Assembly: GCA_024752435.1 (NCBI GenBank)
Contig: CP103034.1
Coordinates: 1,550,001-1,614,000, forward strand
Source of the DNA: Allantophomopsis cytisporea
Lineage: Eukaryota; Ascomycota; Leotiomycetes; Phacidiales; Phacidiaceae
DNA: 64,000 nt
Reading direction: 5' to 3'
The notes under the pieces: generated by a model
Told to the model about the DNA's origin: nothing
The model's input: only the letters and a program-made list of their open reading frames with translations
The model's database searches: none
Made by a program: the position numbers and the translations under genes
Part shown: piece by piece, positions 34,952 to 45,476 of the stretch
Layout of the letters: each line of letters opens with the position of its first letter
How positions within the stretch are numbered: position 1 is the stretch's first letter

Positions 34952-36715
34952 ATGTATCTTCATGATGTGCAGAGTGTAGCCATCCAGTTTTACGATGATG
35001 CTGTCGGCACTCTCAACAAAGTCCCTGGCTCAGCTATAGTGGTCCGGTACATCCGAAACAGTCACCAGAATGACCCAGTGAGGTCTGCAATTGAACTCGT
35101 ACTCGTGCTATTCTTCATCCGATATCTGCTTGCGCCGACTTATTCAATGAAGAAGCAGAATTTCGTGACACTTACTGAGCAGGTGGGTAGATATCAAGAT
35201 GTGCGCAGGCAGCAGGATTTGAGCTGACGATTCGGATAATCAGGAAATCGATGATCTTGTTGATGAATGGACCCCAGATCCTTTAGTCACCCCTTTAACA
35301 GCCTTTGAAGAGGAAGATAATGAGAAACAGCCGGTTATTGTTGGGTTCGTTCATCACAGCTCAATGTACACTTATATGGCGCTTATAGTATCACAGACCA
35401 ACAGGACCGAAGTCAAAACTCTCCAACGGTCGAACCGTCGTAAACCTTGCATCCTATAATTTCTACGACCTCGCCAATGACGGTAACCTCAAAACGAATG
35501 CCATCAAAGTTTTACGTTCCCACGGTGTTGGTCCATGCGGTCCTCCTAACTTTTACGGTACCCAAGACATACATATAGATACTGAGGCCAAAATAGCGTC
35601 GTTCTTGGGCACTGAGAAGTGTATTATATATGCACATGCTTTTTCCGCGATTTCCAGTGCCATTCCTGCATTTTCTAAACGAGGCGATGTCATTGTCGCG
35701 GATCGTGCTGTGAACTTTGCGATTCGAAAGGGACTTCAAGCCTCCAGGAGTACCATTATGTGGTACGAGCACAATGATATGGAGGACTTGGAAAGGGTCT
35801 TGCAGAAGTTCGTCAAGAGCCAAGCGGGGAAGCCATTGAAACGAAGATTCATTGTTACGGAAGGTCTTTCTGAGACTGTTGGGGACGCTGTTGATCTGCC
35901 AAAGCTCGTAAGTTCAACTTGAAGTATTTGACAAGCAGAACTGATAAGAACAGATCGAACTTAAACTACAATATAAGTTCCGCCTCATTCTTGATGAGAC
36001 ATGGTCTTTCGGAGTCCTTGGGAGAACGGGTCGTGGTATCACAGAAGCACAGAACGTCGATACTGCACAGGTAGACATGATCATTGGTTCCTTGGCAGGT
36101 CCTCTTTGTGCAGGAGGAGGGTTCTGCGCCGGTAACGCTGCCATCGTTGACCACCAGCGTATATCTGCTCTTGCATACACTTTCTCTGCAGCATTACCAG
36201 CAATGCTTGCATCTACCGCAGCCTATACCTTGGATATCATTCAAGCTCAACCTGAAATCTTGAACGCATGTCGGAAGAATATCAAGACTATGCGAGCACA
36301 GTTGGATCCAAGAAGTGACTGGGTCATCGTCACAAGCTCTCCTGACAATCCGATTATACTTCTCGTACTGAAACCAAGTATCATCAATTCGAGAAACTTG
36401 TCATATGAGGAGCAGGAGGTCATCATGCAGGACTGTGTTAATGAGGTAATTGACCTACCATTTCTAGTTCTGCTGTTACTGACAATCATACAGGCCCTCT
36501 CGAATAGTGTTCTCATTACGCGCTTCAAATCAATGCCTCTTGCTTCCGGAAGCAATCCCCAAGACCTTGATTGGCAAGTCCAGCCAGCGTTGAAAGTATG
36601 TGTCACGACTGGTCTCACGAAGAAGGAGATTGAGAAAGCGGGAACTACCATCAGACATGCTATCACGAAGGTCATGACAAGGAAGACGAGTGGAAAGCTT
36701 GCGCCGCTTGCTTAG
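34952..36715 (+). CDS. LCB1: serine palmitoyltransferase subunit 1 (LCB1-type), possibly a paralogue
   Basis: Non-catalytic partner in the serine palmitoyltransferase complex, the first step of sphingolipid synthesis in the endoplasmic reticulum. Exons 34952-35182, 35244-35344, 35397-35907, 35954-36445, 36494-36715 give 518 residues. An N-terminal membrane anchor (VRSAIELVLVLFFIRYLLAP, about 46-65) precedes WTPDPLVTPLT and VIVGPTGPKSKLSNGRTV. The aminotransferase fold follows: GPCGPPNFYGTQDIH, ILDETWSFGVLGRTGRG, and DMIIGSLAGPLCAGGGFCAG. At the point where the LCB2 partner has its PLP lysine, this chain has none, as expected of LCB1. The C-terminus is KVCVTTGLTKKEIEKAGTTI. Intron 4 (48 nt) is in frame and free of stops, so retention would not break the protein. 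Whether this is the only LCB1 or a second divergent copy needs the rest of the genome. Confidence 0.9.
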
Positions 36716-38088
36716 AACTTTAGGAAACCCTTCATCAATACAGCTACTACATGGAGTGTTAATACAGCAGGATTATGATGGGGCGATAACTTATATTCTT
36801 GTGCCCCTTAGAAAGAGACAATGTAATAGATAATATGGTAACAGATAGTTGATACTTAATAGATAATAATTATAACATATCATCGGTTATCACCCGGCCC
36901 GCTTAGATGTTATGTTTGCCTTTAGCGGGAATATCACCTTACCTGCTAAGCTTGAATAAGCATGGACACAGACATGCATCCTAACCTGACATTTATCATA
37001 TATGAAGTGAAGACAAGCTTCTTGGGCGAAAACAAGTACGATTGTCTTTAGTTCTCATTGCGACTTTCTTCAGAAGAATATTTGTAGAATTAAAGCATCT
37101 CATGATGTATTCTGTCAGCTGAAGACTATCTCAGAGGCCATTTCCTGTAAGCTTAAGGATGACCTGAACTCTATGAATAAATCATTTTATCACCATCTAT
37201 GTATTTTTTTGTCTTTCTTAATTGCTCTCTCTCAATTCTCATCTTTTTGGGCCGACATAAGAATAACTATATGATGTGATAACTTTTGAACATCTTATCT
37301 TCGTATAAAATGAGTCTCACTGTGCTCGTTCTCTCCGTTGATTGAATCATTATCCAAAGATTCACATATATACTCTTGCAATTCGTCCTAAACCGAGGAT
37401 TTTCTTGTACTCAAGGCTCTGTGGCTGCTCTAAGATGGAACCTACAAGTTCAATACAATATAATAGGTTTGTTTGTCTCTTCCTCTATATATCTTTGCTC
37501 GTGACATGCAGCCCTTGGTGATTCTTCCGAATCCACCAGAACTTTTTCAGCGAAATTCCAAGACCGTAAAAGTGAACCAATCGATTTCGACTCGACTTAG
37601 TTGCCTATATTGATCGGTTTCCTTCCTCGTGATCGCGAAACATATGTATGAAACCTGCATAGAATTTGGAATGCCTCTGATGAAATTTGGGCGAGAAGTC
37701 GGGATCGGGTTATGGCGCGGCTCGGCCCGGATTTAGCGAAAACGATTTCCCTGCACACCGATCTCAAAATATCCCATGTACATTGCAGTCGCCCCGACAG
37801 CTCTTCTTATTGTGCCGACAGCCTCTCCTTTCTTTGGATTTGAATTCGAATTTTGTTCAGTCCCTGTTATTCTTCAAACAAAGATTCTGAGCTTCTATTG
37901 ATAACCCTTACCCCACCCTCCGTAAAGACTTTTCCATAGCTTCAAGGGCTGTTCTGTTTATAGAGTTCTCTGTCCCTCAAGTCTGCACTTGCTCCAATTT
38001 GAAAAGTTCTATCATTAAGACAAATTCAGTACTTCGAGACAGCAGCAGCATCGGTGCAGAGCCAAAGCTGCAATTGCCATTCCTCAGA
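36716..38088. other. intergenic region
   Basis: About 1.37 kb between two plus-strand genes. Short frames only; no exon or RNA gene is recognised. A non-ATG extension of the next gene's frame back to 37999 is probably 5' UTR. Confidence 0.45.
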
Positions 38089-38961
38089 ATGGAGCAAAAG
38101 AATTTATTCGACTTGCCCAACGATGTCATGGAATCCCAGCTATCAACAATAGACCTTATCACAGCTATGTTTTCATCGCCGGGAGAACTCGACATTCCAA
38201 CATCGACGACTCAATGGATTGAGAAGCTTCGCGACTGGTGCCAGGATCCAGCGCTGCCGATCTTCGGCATACCATCGGATGTGTCGCTCGCTGTCTGTCT
38301 ACCAATTGCAAGTGGCGAGCAAAAGATTCAACTCAACATCACAGTTCCTTTGAAGTCTATAGAAGCAGCGCCTCTCGAGCCACCGTCGCTGACATATTCA
38401 CTGCGACAACCGGACTGGATGTCCAAGGCTGAGGTCGCCGAATTGGTTTCATCGATGCCGCAAGATGATGTGTTTGCTGCTTTTGAGTATGTTCAAGAAG
38501 AAGCACTCCACTTTCTTGAGGCCCAAGTAAGCTCGACTATTCAGATATCCAATGGAAGTGTTGCTCCGATTGTGAGAGTTTGGTTCTACTTTCCCTCCCT
38601 GTCAACTCGTGAGAAGAGGGATGATCTTGTCAATCATGCACCAGGATACTCTCTCACTGGTTTTGTTCTAGCGGGGAAGCCTGGTGTACTATGCCTGGAA
38701 GGCTCGTCAACAGATGTTGATTCTTACATGAAGTTTATCAAGACCCACTCATGGGGTGACATACCTAGCCATCAAAAGAAGGTCAGTGAAAGGTTTCGGG
38801 AGACTGAAGATGTCGAAAGAGTGTTTTCGGGAATGGAGGAAATCACAGATTCATTAGGAGAGAGGAGTGGTCAAAGGGCGAACCGAGGTGATATGCAGGC
38901 ACTTGAAGCATGGCTCAAGAACAAAGGGCTACAAGAAGCTTTTGAGAAGGTGATTTTTTGA
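38089..38961 (+). CDS. RWD domain protein with C-terminal DUF1115 (RWDD2-like)
   Basis: Single-exon gene for 290 residues, cytosolic. The RWD domain (about 10-130) starts MEQKNLFDLPNDVMESQLST and contains LITAMFSSPGEL and the conserved LTYSLRQPDW turn. The C-terminal DUF1115 part (about 165-275) includes RVWFYFPSLSTREKRDDLV, TGFVLAGKPGVLCLEG and FIKTHSWGDIPSHQKK, a combination known from RWDD2-type proteins of unknown function. I chose the ATG at 38089 because the open frame upstream to 37999 lacks an ATG that adds conserved sequence. Confidence 0.85.
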   Translation: MEQKNLFDLPNDVMESQLSTIDLITAMFSSPGELDIPTSTTQWIEKLRDWCQDPALPIFGIPSDVSLAVCLPIASGEQKIQLNITVPLKSIEAAPLEPPSLTYSLRQPDWMSKAEVAELVSSMPQDDVFAAFEYVQEEALHFLEAQVSSTIQISNGSVAPIVRVWFYFPSLSTREKRDDLVNHAPGYSLTGFVLAGKPGVLCLEGSSTDVDSYMKFIKTHSWGDIPSHQKKVSERFRETEDVERVFSGMEEITDSLGERSGQRANRGDMQALEAWLKNKGLQEAFEKVIF

Positions 38962-39710
38962 TTCTCATCGTTGAATCAGCGACGAACTTATTTAGACTTT
39001 AAGGATTGAAGCCGTGATCAGGTCACAAATTACATAATATCTAACAAATGATATCAAATTCATAGGGTCTCAGACCCACAGCATATGTAGCCGGCCTTAT
39101 CCGCATCACAACTTTTAGTAGCATAACACATTGTGTGAAAGCAACCACATCTCCCGATCGAGGACTCAATGTCAAAGCGCATAGTAGCCTCATTCCTACC
39201 TTGATAAGCACTAAATCGCAATCGTAAATCGCAAATCGTACCGAGTGCGACCGAATACGGCGATTGTTCTTTGCGGTCGGAGACCAATAAATAGCATATG
39301 TACATCCCGGCCCAACATCAAAAAGTCTCCGAGAAATACACTCAAACTACCCGATGCTGATATGTTTATTATAAATCAACGAAGGAATGAAACTAGTTCC
39401 GTGGTCTGATCTCTTAAACTGCCTTGCTTCATTCTCGTGATGCTAAAGGATAGCTTATATGACGTGCTAGGTTTCGTCACAATTGATATGTATAAATGCA
39501 AATAACCATGCATCAACCCCGCAATTGGAATAAAACTGCCTGGCAAACATATTCAAACCCATGCCTCACACCCTGGCCTGGGACATTGAATCTGACATTG
39601 TTTGTAATCCACACTTAGGGGTCATGCTCATATCTCCTCTATAAATACAGTGCAACTCACATCAGATTATTTTTCATCGTCAACAAGGCAAATCCTACTA
39701 TACTACTATC
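38962..39710. other. intergenic region with NmrA-like gene promoter
   Basis: About 750 bases with no exon. It carries a TATAAATA box at 39640. Confidence 0.5.
39640..39647 (+). promoter_or_regulatory. TATA box of NmrA-like reductase gene
   Basis: A perfect TATAAATA lies 71 bases upstream of the start codon, in the usual core-promoter position. Confidence 0.5.
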
Positions 39711-40872
39711 ATGACTAAACAGCGAGTTCTTCTTCTCGGAGCGACAGGAGAGACTGGTGGCTCCATTCTGCAGGGCTTGATTGATTATGGCAAGTTTGTA
39801 AGTTACACCCATCAAAGTGGTGGTGCAGAATCTCATGATCACAGGAAATCGCAATACTAGTCCGCCCAGCATCCGCAGACAAGCCAGCGGTGAAGAGCAT
39901 CACGGATAGAGGAATCGAGGTTCGCGTTGCTGAAATTGAAGACGCTGTCGAGAACCTACTCCCGGTACTTTCGGGTATTGATATCCTCATCAGTGCCATT
40001 GATGCGGAAGGGCAATTAGCACAGAACAACCTTGCTACTGCCGCCAAGAAGGCCGGAGTCAAGCGCTTTGTGCCGTGCGCCTTTATCACAGTTGCTCCCG
40101 TGGGAGGTGTGATGCTGATCCGTGATCAAGTAGGTCCTTCAATTTCCTGGATGTGGCTCTTTGAGAGGGTATACATTAGTAAATGAAATGAAGTTGTGCT
40201 AACACCAATGTTAGAAAGAAGAGGTTTATAATCATATCAAGAAGCTGTTTCTTCCATACACTGTCATCGATGTTGGTTTCTGGTACCAGATCTCATTCCC
40301 ACCTCTCCCATCTGGACGCATCAAGCATGCCACTTTCGATATAATCCCAACGCAGATACATGGTGATGGTGAAGCACCTACTCTCTTAACCGACCTACGT
40401 GATATTGGGAAATTCGTCGCTCGTATCATTGATGATGAGAGAACACTGAACAAATACATCGTCACTTATGGCGATGTACTTTCCGAGAAGCAGATCATTG
40501 AGACATTGGAGACGTTGTCTGGGGAGAAGATCAGCCCAGAGATTGTATGTCAAAGAATTCCAGACGTATTTTGACACGGCTAATTTTATAAAGGTATCCG
40601 AAAAGGACCTAGAAGAGGGAATCGCAGCGGCTAAAGCTGCGATTGCCAAGGATCCTAACAATCGTAGAATTCGCCCATCGCTCTATATGTCTCAGTACAA
40701 CTACAGCAAGTATATCAGGAAGGACAACACGCCTGAATACGCCAAGTACCTTGGTTATGTGAATGCTAGGGAGCTGTATCCTGACTTCAAACCTAAGACA
40801 TTCCAGGAATTTGCAGTGGAATTGCTGGATGGGAAGACAACAAGGCCATACCCCATAAGTCGCTTTGCGTAA
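39711..40872 (+). CDS. NmrA-like / isoflavone reductase-like NAD(P)-binding protein
   Basis: Atypical short-chain dehydrogenase of 326 residues. Exons 39711-39797, 39845-40129, 40215-40544, 40594-40872. The N-terminal Rossmann motif GATGETGGSIL starts at residue 10, and VRPASADKPAV follows at the second strand where NADP-binding members carry a basic residue. DILISAIDAEGQLAQ and AGVKRFVPCAFITVAPVGG match the isoflavone reductase/PCBER branch, as does YTVIDVGFWYQISFPPLPSG. The late lysine after the RDQ-KEEVYNHIKK junction could serve in catalysis. Members act as NADPH-dependent reductases or as redox sensors like NmrA; this branch usually lies near metabolic genes. Substrate unknown. Confidence 0.88.
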
Positions 40873-41289
40873 ATGGTTGGGATAAGCTGAGCATGGTTCT
40901 TTTCAAGTCGTCAACTTTCTATTGTATAGATTCTTCGACTCAATTAATGCCTTCGATTGTTTCCCCAGCTATTCTCATGCAGATGGATGTGCTGAGCTGC
41001 TTGTTTCAAGTTGTTGTGACCACTACGATACCCTAGTACCTGGTTTATGATTTCTTAAAGCCAGTCATCTATAATGCAGGTTGAGCACTTTGGTGAAAAG
41101 CCGAACATTATACAACTCAAGCTCTGTTCTTGTTGTCAAAGAAGTTGGAGCCCCCTCCAGTGTACAAATCCATTTGATACTGCTCTTACGTAAGATCATA
41201 GGGCAAAATAAAAGACCACCCACAAAGTATGCCAGATCCATTATATTTTCCGATAGATGATAGTCATCTTAACATTCATGTGACTCATA
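40873..41289. other. intergenic region before initiator tRNA
   Basis: About 415 bases with no exon. It ends directly at the tRNA 5' end. Confidence 0.5.
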
Positions 41290-41413
41290 AGCAACATGGC
41301 GCAGCGGAAGCGTAAGTTAATGTCCCTACCTACCTCAATCTTCATCTTCTAACAACCACATAGGCGCCGGGCTCATAACCCGGAGGACCCTGGATCGAAA
41401 CCAGGTGTTGCTA
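41290..41413 (+). tRNA. initiator tRNA-Met (CAU) interrupted in the D arm
   Basis: Removing 41312-41363 leaves exactly 72 nt. The acceptor stem AGCAACA/TGTTGCT has the A1-T72 pair of eukaryotic initiators, and the D stem is GCGC/GCGC with loop AGCGGAA. The anticodon stem CCGGG/CCCGG has the initiator run of G-C pairs; the loop CTCATAA gives anticodon CAT. The T stem is CCTGG/CCAGG with the initiator-type loop ATCGAAA, and the discriminator is A. The A box (TGGCGCAGCGG) and B box (GGATCGAAACC) are intact on either side of the insert. A T6 terminator follows at 41421. All stems pair perfectly, so decay is unlikely. The insertion site, between nucleotides 22 and 23, is not the canonical 37/38 position. 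Confidence 0.9.
41312..41363 (+). other. 52-nt spliceosomal-type insert inside initiator tRNA
   Basis: It begins GTAAGT, carries a pyrimidine-rich stretch and CTAAC at 41349-41353, and ends ATAG 10 nt later. This is a textbook fungal spliceosomal intron in miniature. It contains no TTTT. It splits the 3' strand of the D stem, so the unspliced RNA could not form the normal D arm. Confidence 0.8.
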
Positions 41414-41420
41414 TAACATC

Positions 41421-41426
41421 TTTTTT
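41421..41426 (+). terminator. RNA polymerase III terminator of initiator tRNA
   Basis: A run of six T starts 8 nt after the discriminator base. Confidence 0.75.
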
Positions 41427-41782
41427 GACTCTTTTGGTGCTTTTTCCCCATTCTGGTTCTTTTACCTCTAAACATGCGTGATGTCGTGGTTATTTTTTGC
41501 TGCATAATCGAAATATTTGGATCACGTGCTTTCTCGTATATAAATAGTTAATTAATACGGGATCAAATGTCCGAGGCTTCGATAACTTCTGACAGCTTAT
41601 TCCTTTCTTGAAATTCTCATCCATTGCCATTGCACCCTGTGAAATATCGTGTAGTAGTGTTCAAAATGGAAGGACTGGATCACGTGATCCAATGCCGGCG
41701 CTGAGTCGCACCTTTTTTCCTCCAAGACAATGCGATGAAATTCGATTGACCGCGTCATTTCATCGCAACATTCCGTCGGCAG

Positions 41783-41796
41783 ACACAGTACTGTGT
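41783..41796. repeat. perfect palindrome ACACAGTACTGTGT
   Basis: A 14-base perfect palindrome. The half-site ACACAGTA recurs at 55810-55830 and as an inverted pair at 56244-56264. A binding-site or hairpin function is only a possibility. Confidence 0.6.
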
Positions 41797-41988
41797 ACAA
41801 TCTACACCATATCCCTTCCCGCCCAACTTTGAAGCATAAATATTCACCGCTTTCCTTCGTCTATGGAGTCCGTTCAAAGTTTGTCGGCGATTCTCTCTCG
41901 ACGTGGTTACCATGTGCTTTTGCCCCGCCACGTGCCTTTGCCTTCTACGGCTCCATGATGGGGTGCATGCGGTGTGCATATGCACGCA

Positions 41989-42006
41989 GTAGAGTACATA
42001 CTCTAC
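41989..42006. repeat. inverted repeat GTAGAGT - 4 nt - ACTCTAC
   Basis: Two perfect 7-base arms around ACAT. It is a short hairpin or dyad operator candidate about 1 kb upstream of the GH3 gene. Confidence 0.5.
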
Positions 42007-43004
42007 TACTACAGAGGAGGTACGTACGTATTCTTTCGAGAACATGACCCTTGCTGCATATGGAAGACTCCGTACTCCGTGAGATTTTTCCATTTCACTC
42101 GATGAGATGTCCGTTATCATTACGGATATGTCGCAGTGCAAGGTCAATAAATATCATAACGTGAAGTAATGGTTCGTGCCGCTGTCATCCCGCAAGCGTT
42201 CCCGCAAATACTATCCCCACTTTTGTTGGAATGTTCAAAGGATGCAAAAGACGTCCTAGCCATATTCAGTAACGTTGCGGATATCCAAGTTCCAACATTC
42301 ACTCGCACATGGCCTGTGGAGATCTGCATGTCTCGCCTCCTTTTCCAGAGGTGAAAGTACCTGCGTCTGGTTCCCACAACTATCATCCCAAGATTGAGAT
42401 CGCAGTTACGCATATTCTCATATGTCAACGTTGCAGAACCTTGTCGTATTTCCATCGCAGCATAGTCTTCATACTCAACTTGAAAAAACGTATCAAGGAA
42501 GTTTGAATGTACAAAGGATCAACAGAAACACGAAATGCTCGATATTCTCAGCATCAGCTTCCGTGCAAGTTGACGCATTGCGTATCTGGTTAAGAAACTT
42601 TAAAATAATAGCATTCAATTTCTATGGCAGTCTGTTACTGCTAAATTTTCCACTCCTGACACAACGGGACCTCGCCGAGAGCTTGTCTCTAAGTCGTGGG
42701 GCTTTTGATTTCTGCCCGTGCCGCCGTGCGCGCCGTCGCGCTCACACTAGCATTATGCCCGTCGCCTCGGTGTTGGTGTAAGAGCGACCCTTGGACATTT
42801 AACGTATTTCGCGCTCCCACTTGATGCGGGATAAGGTGGGATATTCGGTTCGTATCTACTTGAAGACATCGAATTGTCAAAAGATCAAGGCTTCTTATCA
42901 AGAAAAAAATTCTATTAACTAATCAGAGTCAGGAAAATTCCGACTGCTCTAGATGGGTCCGTCCTTTTTAAGCCCTGCTGCAATACTCGGGATTTCTTTG
43001 TTGG

Positions 43005-43011
43005 TATATAA
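43005..43011 (+). promoter_or_regulatory. TATA box of GH3 gene
   Basis: TATATAA sits 67 bases upstream of the GH3 start codon. Confidence 0.5.
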
Positions 43012-43071
43012 GGGCTTTATCTCTTGAAGCTCAGACGGTAGGATTGTCACTCTTGTCGATTGGTCTTCATA

Positions 43072-45476
43072 ATGTCTTTTTCTCAGAGTCTGTCTGGACG
43101 TTTTTCGCTCTTGTCTGTGGCTATTTCCGTTTTTTGTTCGTCTGTGGAAGCTGTTTATTCCTCAGCATACACAACAGAGGCTCTTCTGTCATCTGGCAAT
43201 GGTATGACGTCTTTGAGTTAAATATGAGTTATTACTAACTGCTTCAGTTGTTCTCGATGATAAATGGCAATCTGCCTATAACAAGGCGAAGCTTTTCGTC
43301 GATGGCCTGACCAACGACGAGAAGATCAGCGTCATCACAGCTTCAGATACTACCAACTGGACTGCACTCTACACCAAAGATGGCTCTCAGGGTGCTATAG
43401 GCTATTACGGTGCTTCTGGATTCTCTGAGGCTTCTGCACTTGTACAAACTTGGGATAAGGACATGATCTATGCTCAATCTGTTGCTGTAGCCGCCGAGAT
43501 GTATGGAAAGGGCTTTCAGATGATCAATAGTCCCACCTCTTCGCCCTTGGGAAGAACTCCTTATTCAGGTCGCCTGGTGGAAGCCTTGGGCCAAGACACT
43601 TACCTTAATGGAATTGTCTTTGGGTTGTCTGTTTCTGGTTTCCAAAAGTCTCAGGTCATTGCAGAAGGAAAGGTAATTTGAACTGATCCTGATCGTAAAT
43701 CATAGCTAACGAAATTAGCACTTCCTTCTTTATGAACAGGAGACGAACCGCACTGTCAGTTTTAACTACGCAGAAACCCAAACGACGGAAACCTACTCCT
43801 CTGTAGCAGACGACAAGACTCTCCATGAAACATATATGTTTCCATTCTATGATGGTGTAAAGGCTGGTATGGGTGGTGTCATGTGCGCAATGAACCGCGT
43901 CAATGGAACTGCTAGCTGCGAAAATGACGAACTTCTTAACAAGCACCTCAAAGGTGAGCTTGGATTTCCGGGTTTGGTAATCCCTGATGTAGGGGCACAG
44001 ACTACCGTTTTTGAGTCTGCAATGGGAGGACTCGACTATGGTTCTTCTAGCTTCTGGAGTAATACTACCCTCTTCCCCGGTATGGAAAATGGCACTATGA
44101 CTCAAGCCAGACTTGACGACATGGCCATTCGCAATGTCATCGGCTATTACTACGTAGGCCTCGATGAAGGAACTCATCCTTCCATTTCGAACACATTTGA
44201 CAAAGATCGTGATGTTCGTGGCAACCACTCCAAGCTTATCAGGGCACATGGAGCGGCTTCGCTTGCGCTTCTGAAGAATGTCGACAATGCACTTCCGCTC
44301 TCCGCCCCAAGAAGTATGGCCATCTTCGGCGCTCATGCCGGTCCTCCAACTGGAGGACCCAGCGTGGGACTTGCTCTCAATGGCGCAGGACCAGTTTACC
44401 AAGGTCATTTGGCAGGTGGTACAGGATCCGGCTCCACTACCTTAAACTATATGTTCACTCCGTACGATGCACTGAATCACCGTGCAGCTGAAGATGGTAC
44501 AATGTTCCGGTACATTATGAATGATACCTACACGCCCATAGACTACAGTCCTTCTTGGTTCTCTTTTGGATACAGCAATATTGGATGGGAGACAGGGACA
44601 GGAGTTGTCGTCGACATCGATACCTACGCCGAAGGTATGGATGTCTGCATTGTCTTTATCAATGCTCTCTCCGGTGAAGGCGCAGACCGTACAGAACTTC
44701 GCAATGCCGATCAAGACGCTCTTGTCAACAGAGTTGCTGCAAAGTGCAACAACACCATGGTCGTTGTCAATACCGTTGGCGCACGCATCCTCGATTCCTG
44801 GATCGAGAACGATAATATCACGGCTGTCATCTATGGTGGCCTCCTTGGCCAGATGTCAGGCTACTCCATTGTCGACGTGCTTTATGGTGATGTGAACCCG
44901 TCCGGGAAGTTACATTACACAATCGCCAAGGACGAGTCAGACTACCCAGTTGGCGTATGCACAACAACGACCTGCAATTTCACCGAGGGCAACTACATTG
45001 ACTACAAGTACTTTGATGCATACAACGTCACGCCCCGCTACGAGTTCGGCTACGGTCTCTCCTACACTACTTTCTCTTACTCCTCTCCATCCGCCGTTGA
45101 GGTTCTTCCTATTAACACCACCTATGCAACCGGTGTTCGCTCCGTTGGTGGACGTACAGATCTTTGGGATATCGTAGCCAATGTCTCTGCCACCATTACC
45201 AACTCTGGCTCTGTTGCCGGTAGTGAGGTCGCTCAATTATACGTCGAGTTCCCTGATGAGGCGGATCAACCAATCCGTTCATTGCGAGGCTTCGAGAAGA
45301 TCTTCCTTACTGCTGGAGAGAGTGGTAATGTTACATTCCCTCTACGAAGAAGGGATCTCTCCTACTGGGATGTAGCAGCGCAGGAGTGGGCCGTCGCAAA
45401 GGGTACATATCAATTTGTGGTCGGGGCTTCGAGTAGGGATTTGAGAGGAAAGACGGAGTTTATTGTTGATTTCTGA
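43072..45476 (+). CDS. secreted GH3-family beta-glucosidase-like enzyme
   Basis: Exons 43072-43201, 43248-43672, 43719-45476 give 770 residues. A signal peptide is evident (FSLLSVAISVFCSSVEA, cleavage near residue 28). The barrel domain carries GRTPYSGRLVEALGQD, the substrate-loop motif, then KHFLLYEQETNR rebuilt across intron 2, and LVIPDVGAQ with the expected nucleophile Asp275. The alpha/beta sandwich domain includes LALLKNVDNALPLS and NPSGKLHYTIAK; the FnIII-like C-terminal domain has VTNSG-type ITNSGSVAGSEVAQLYVEFP. Many NxT/S sites fit secretion. Compared with classic fungal beta-glucosidases, the SDW at the nucleophile is PDV and the NWE of the loop is LVE, so activity or specificity may differ. 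Extracellular hydrolysis of glucosides is the family expectation. Confidence 0.92.

Larger units (their letters stand above)
41427..43004. other. gene-free interval upstream of GH3 gene
   Basis: About 1.6 kb without convincing exons. A 119-codon frame at 42422-42781 has no motif. It holds two short perfect inverted repeats, listed separately. Confidence 0.5.

Noticed and set aside
42422..42781. 119-codon plus-strand frame
   Set aside because: No motif, unusual composition and no splice partners; treated as intergenic.
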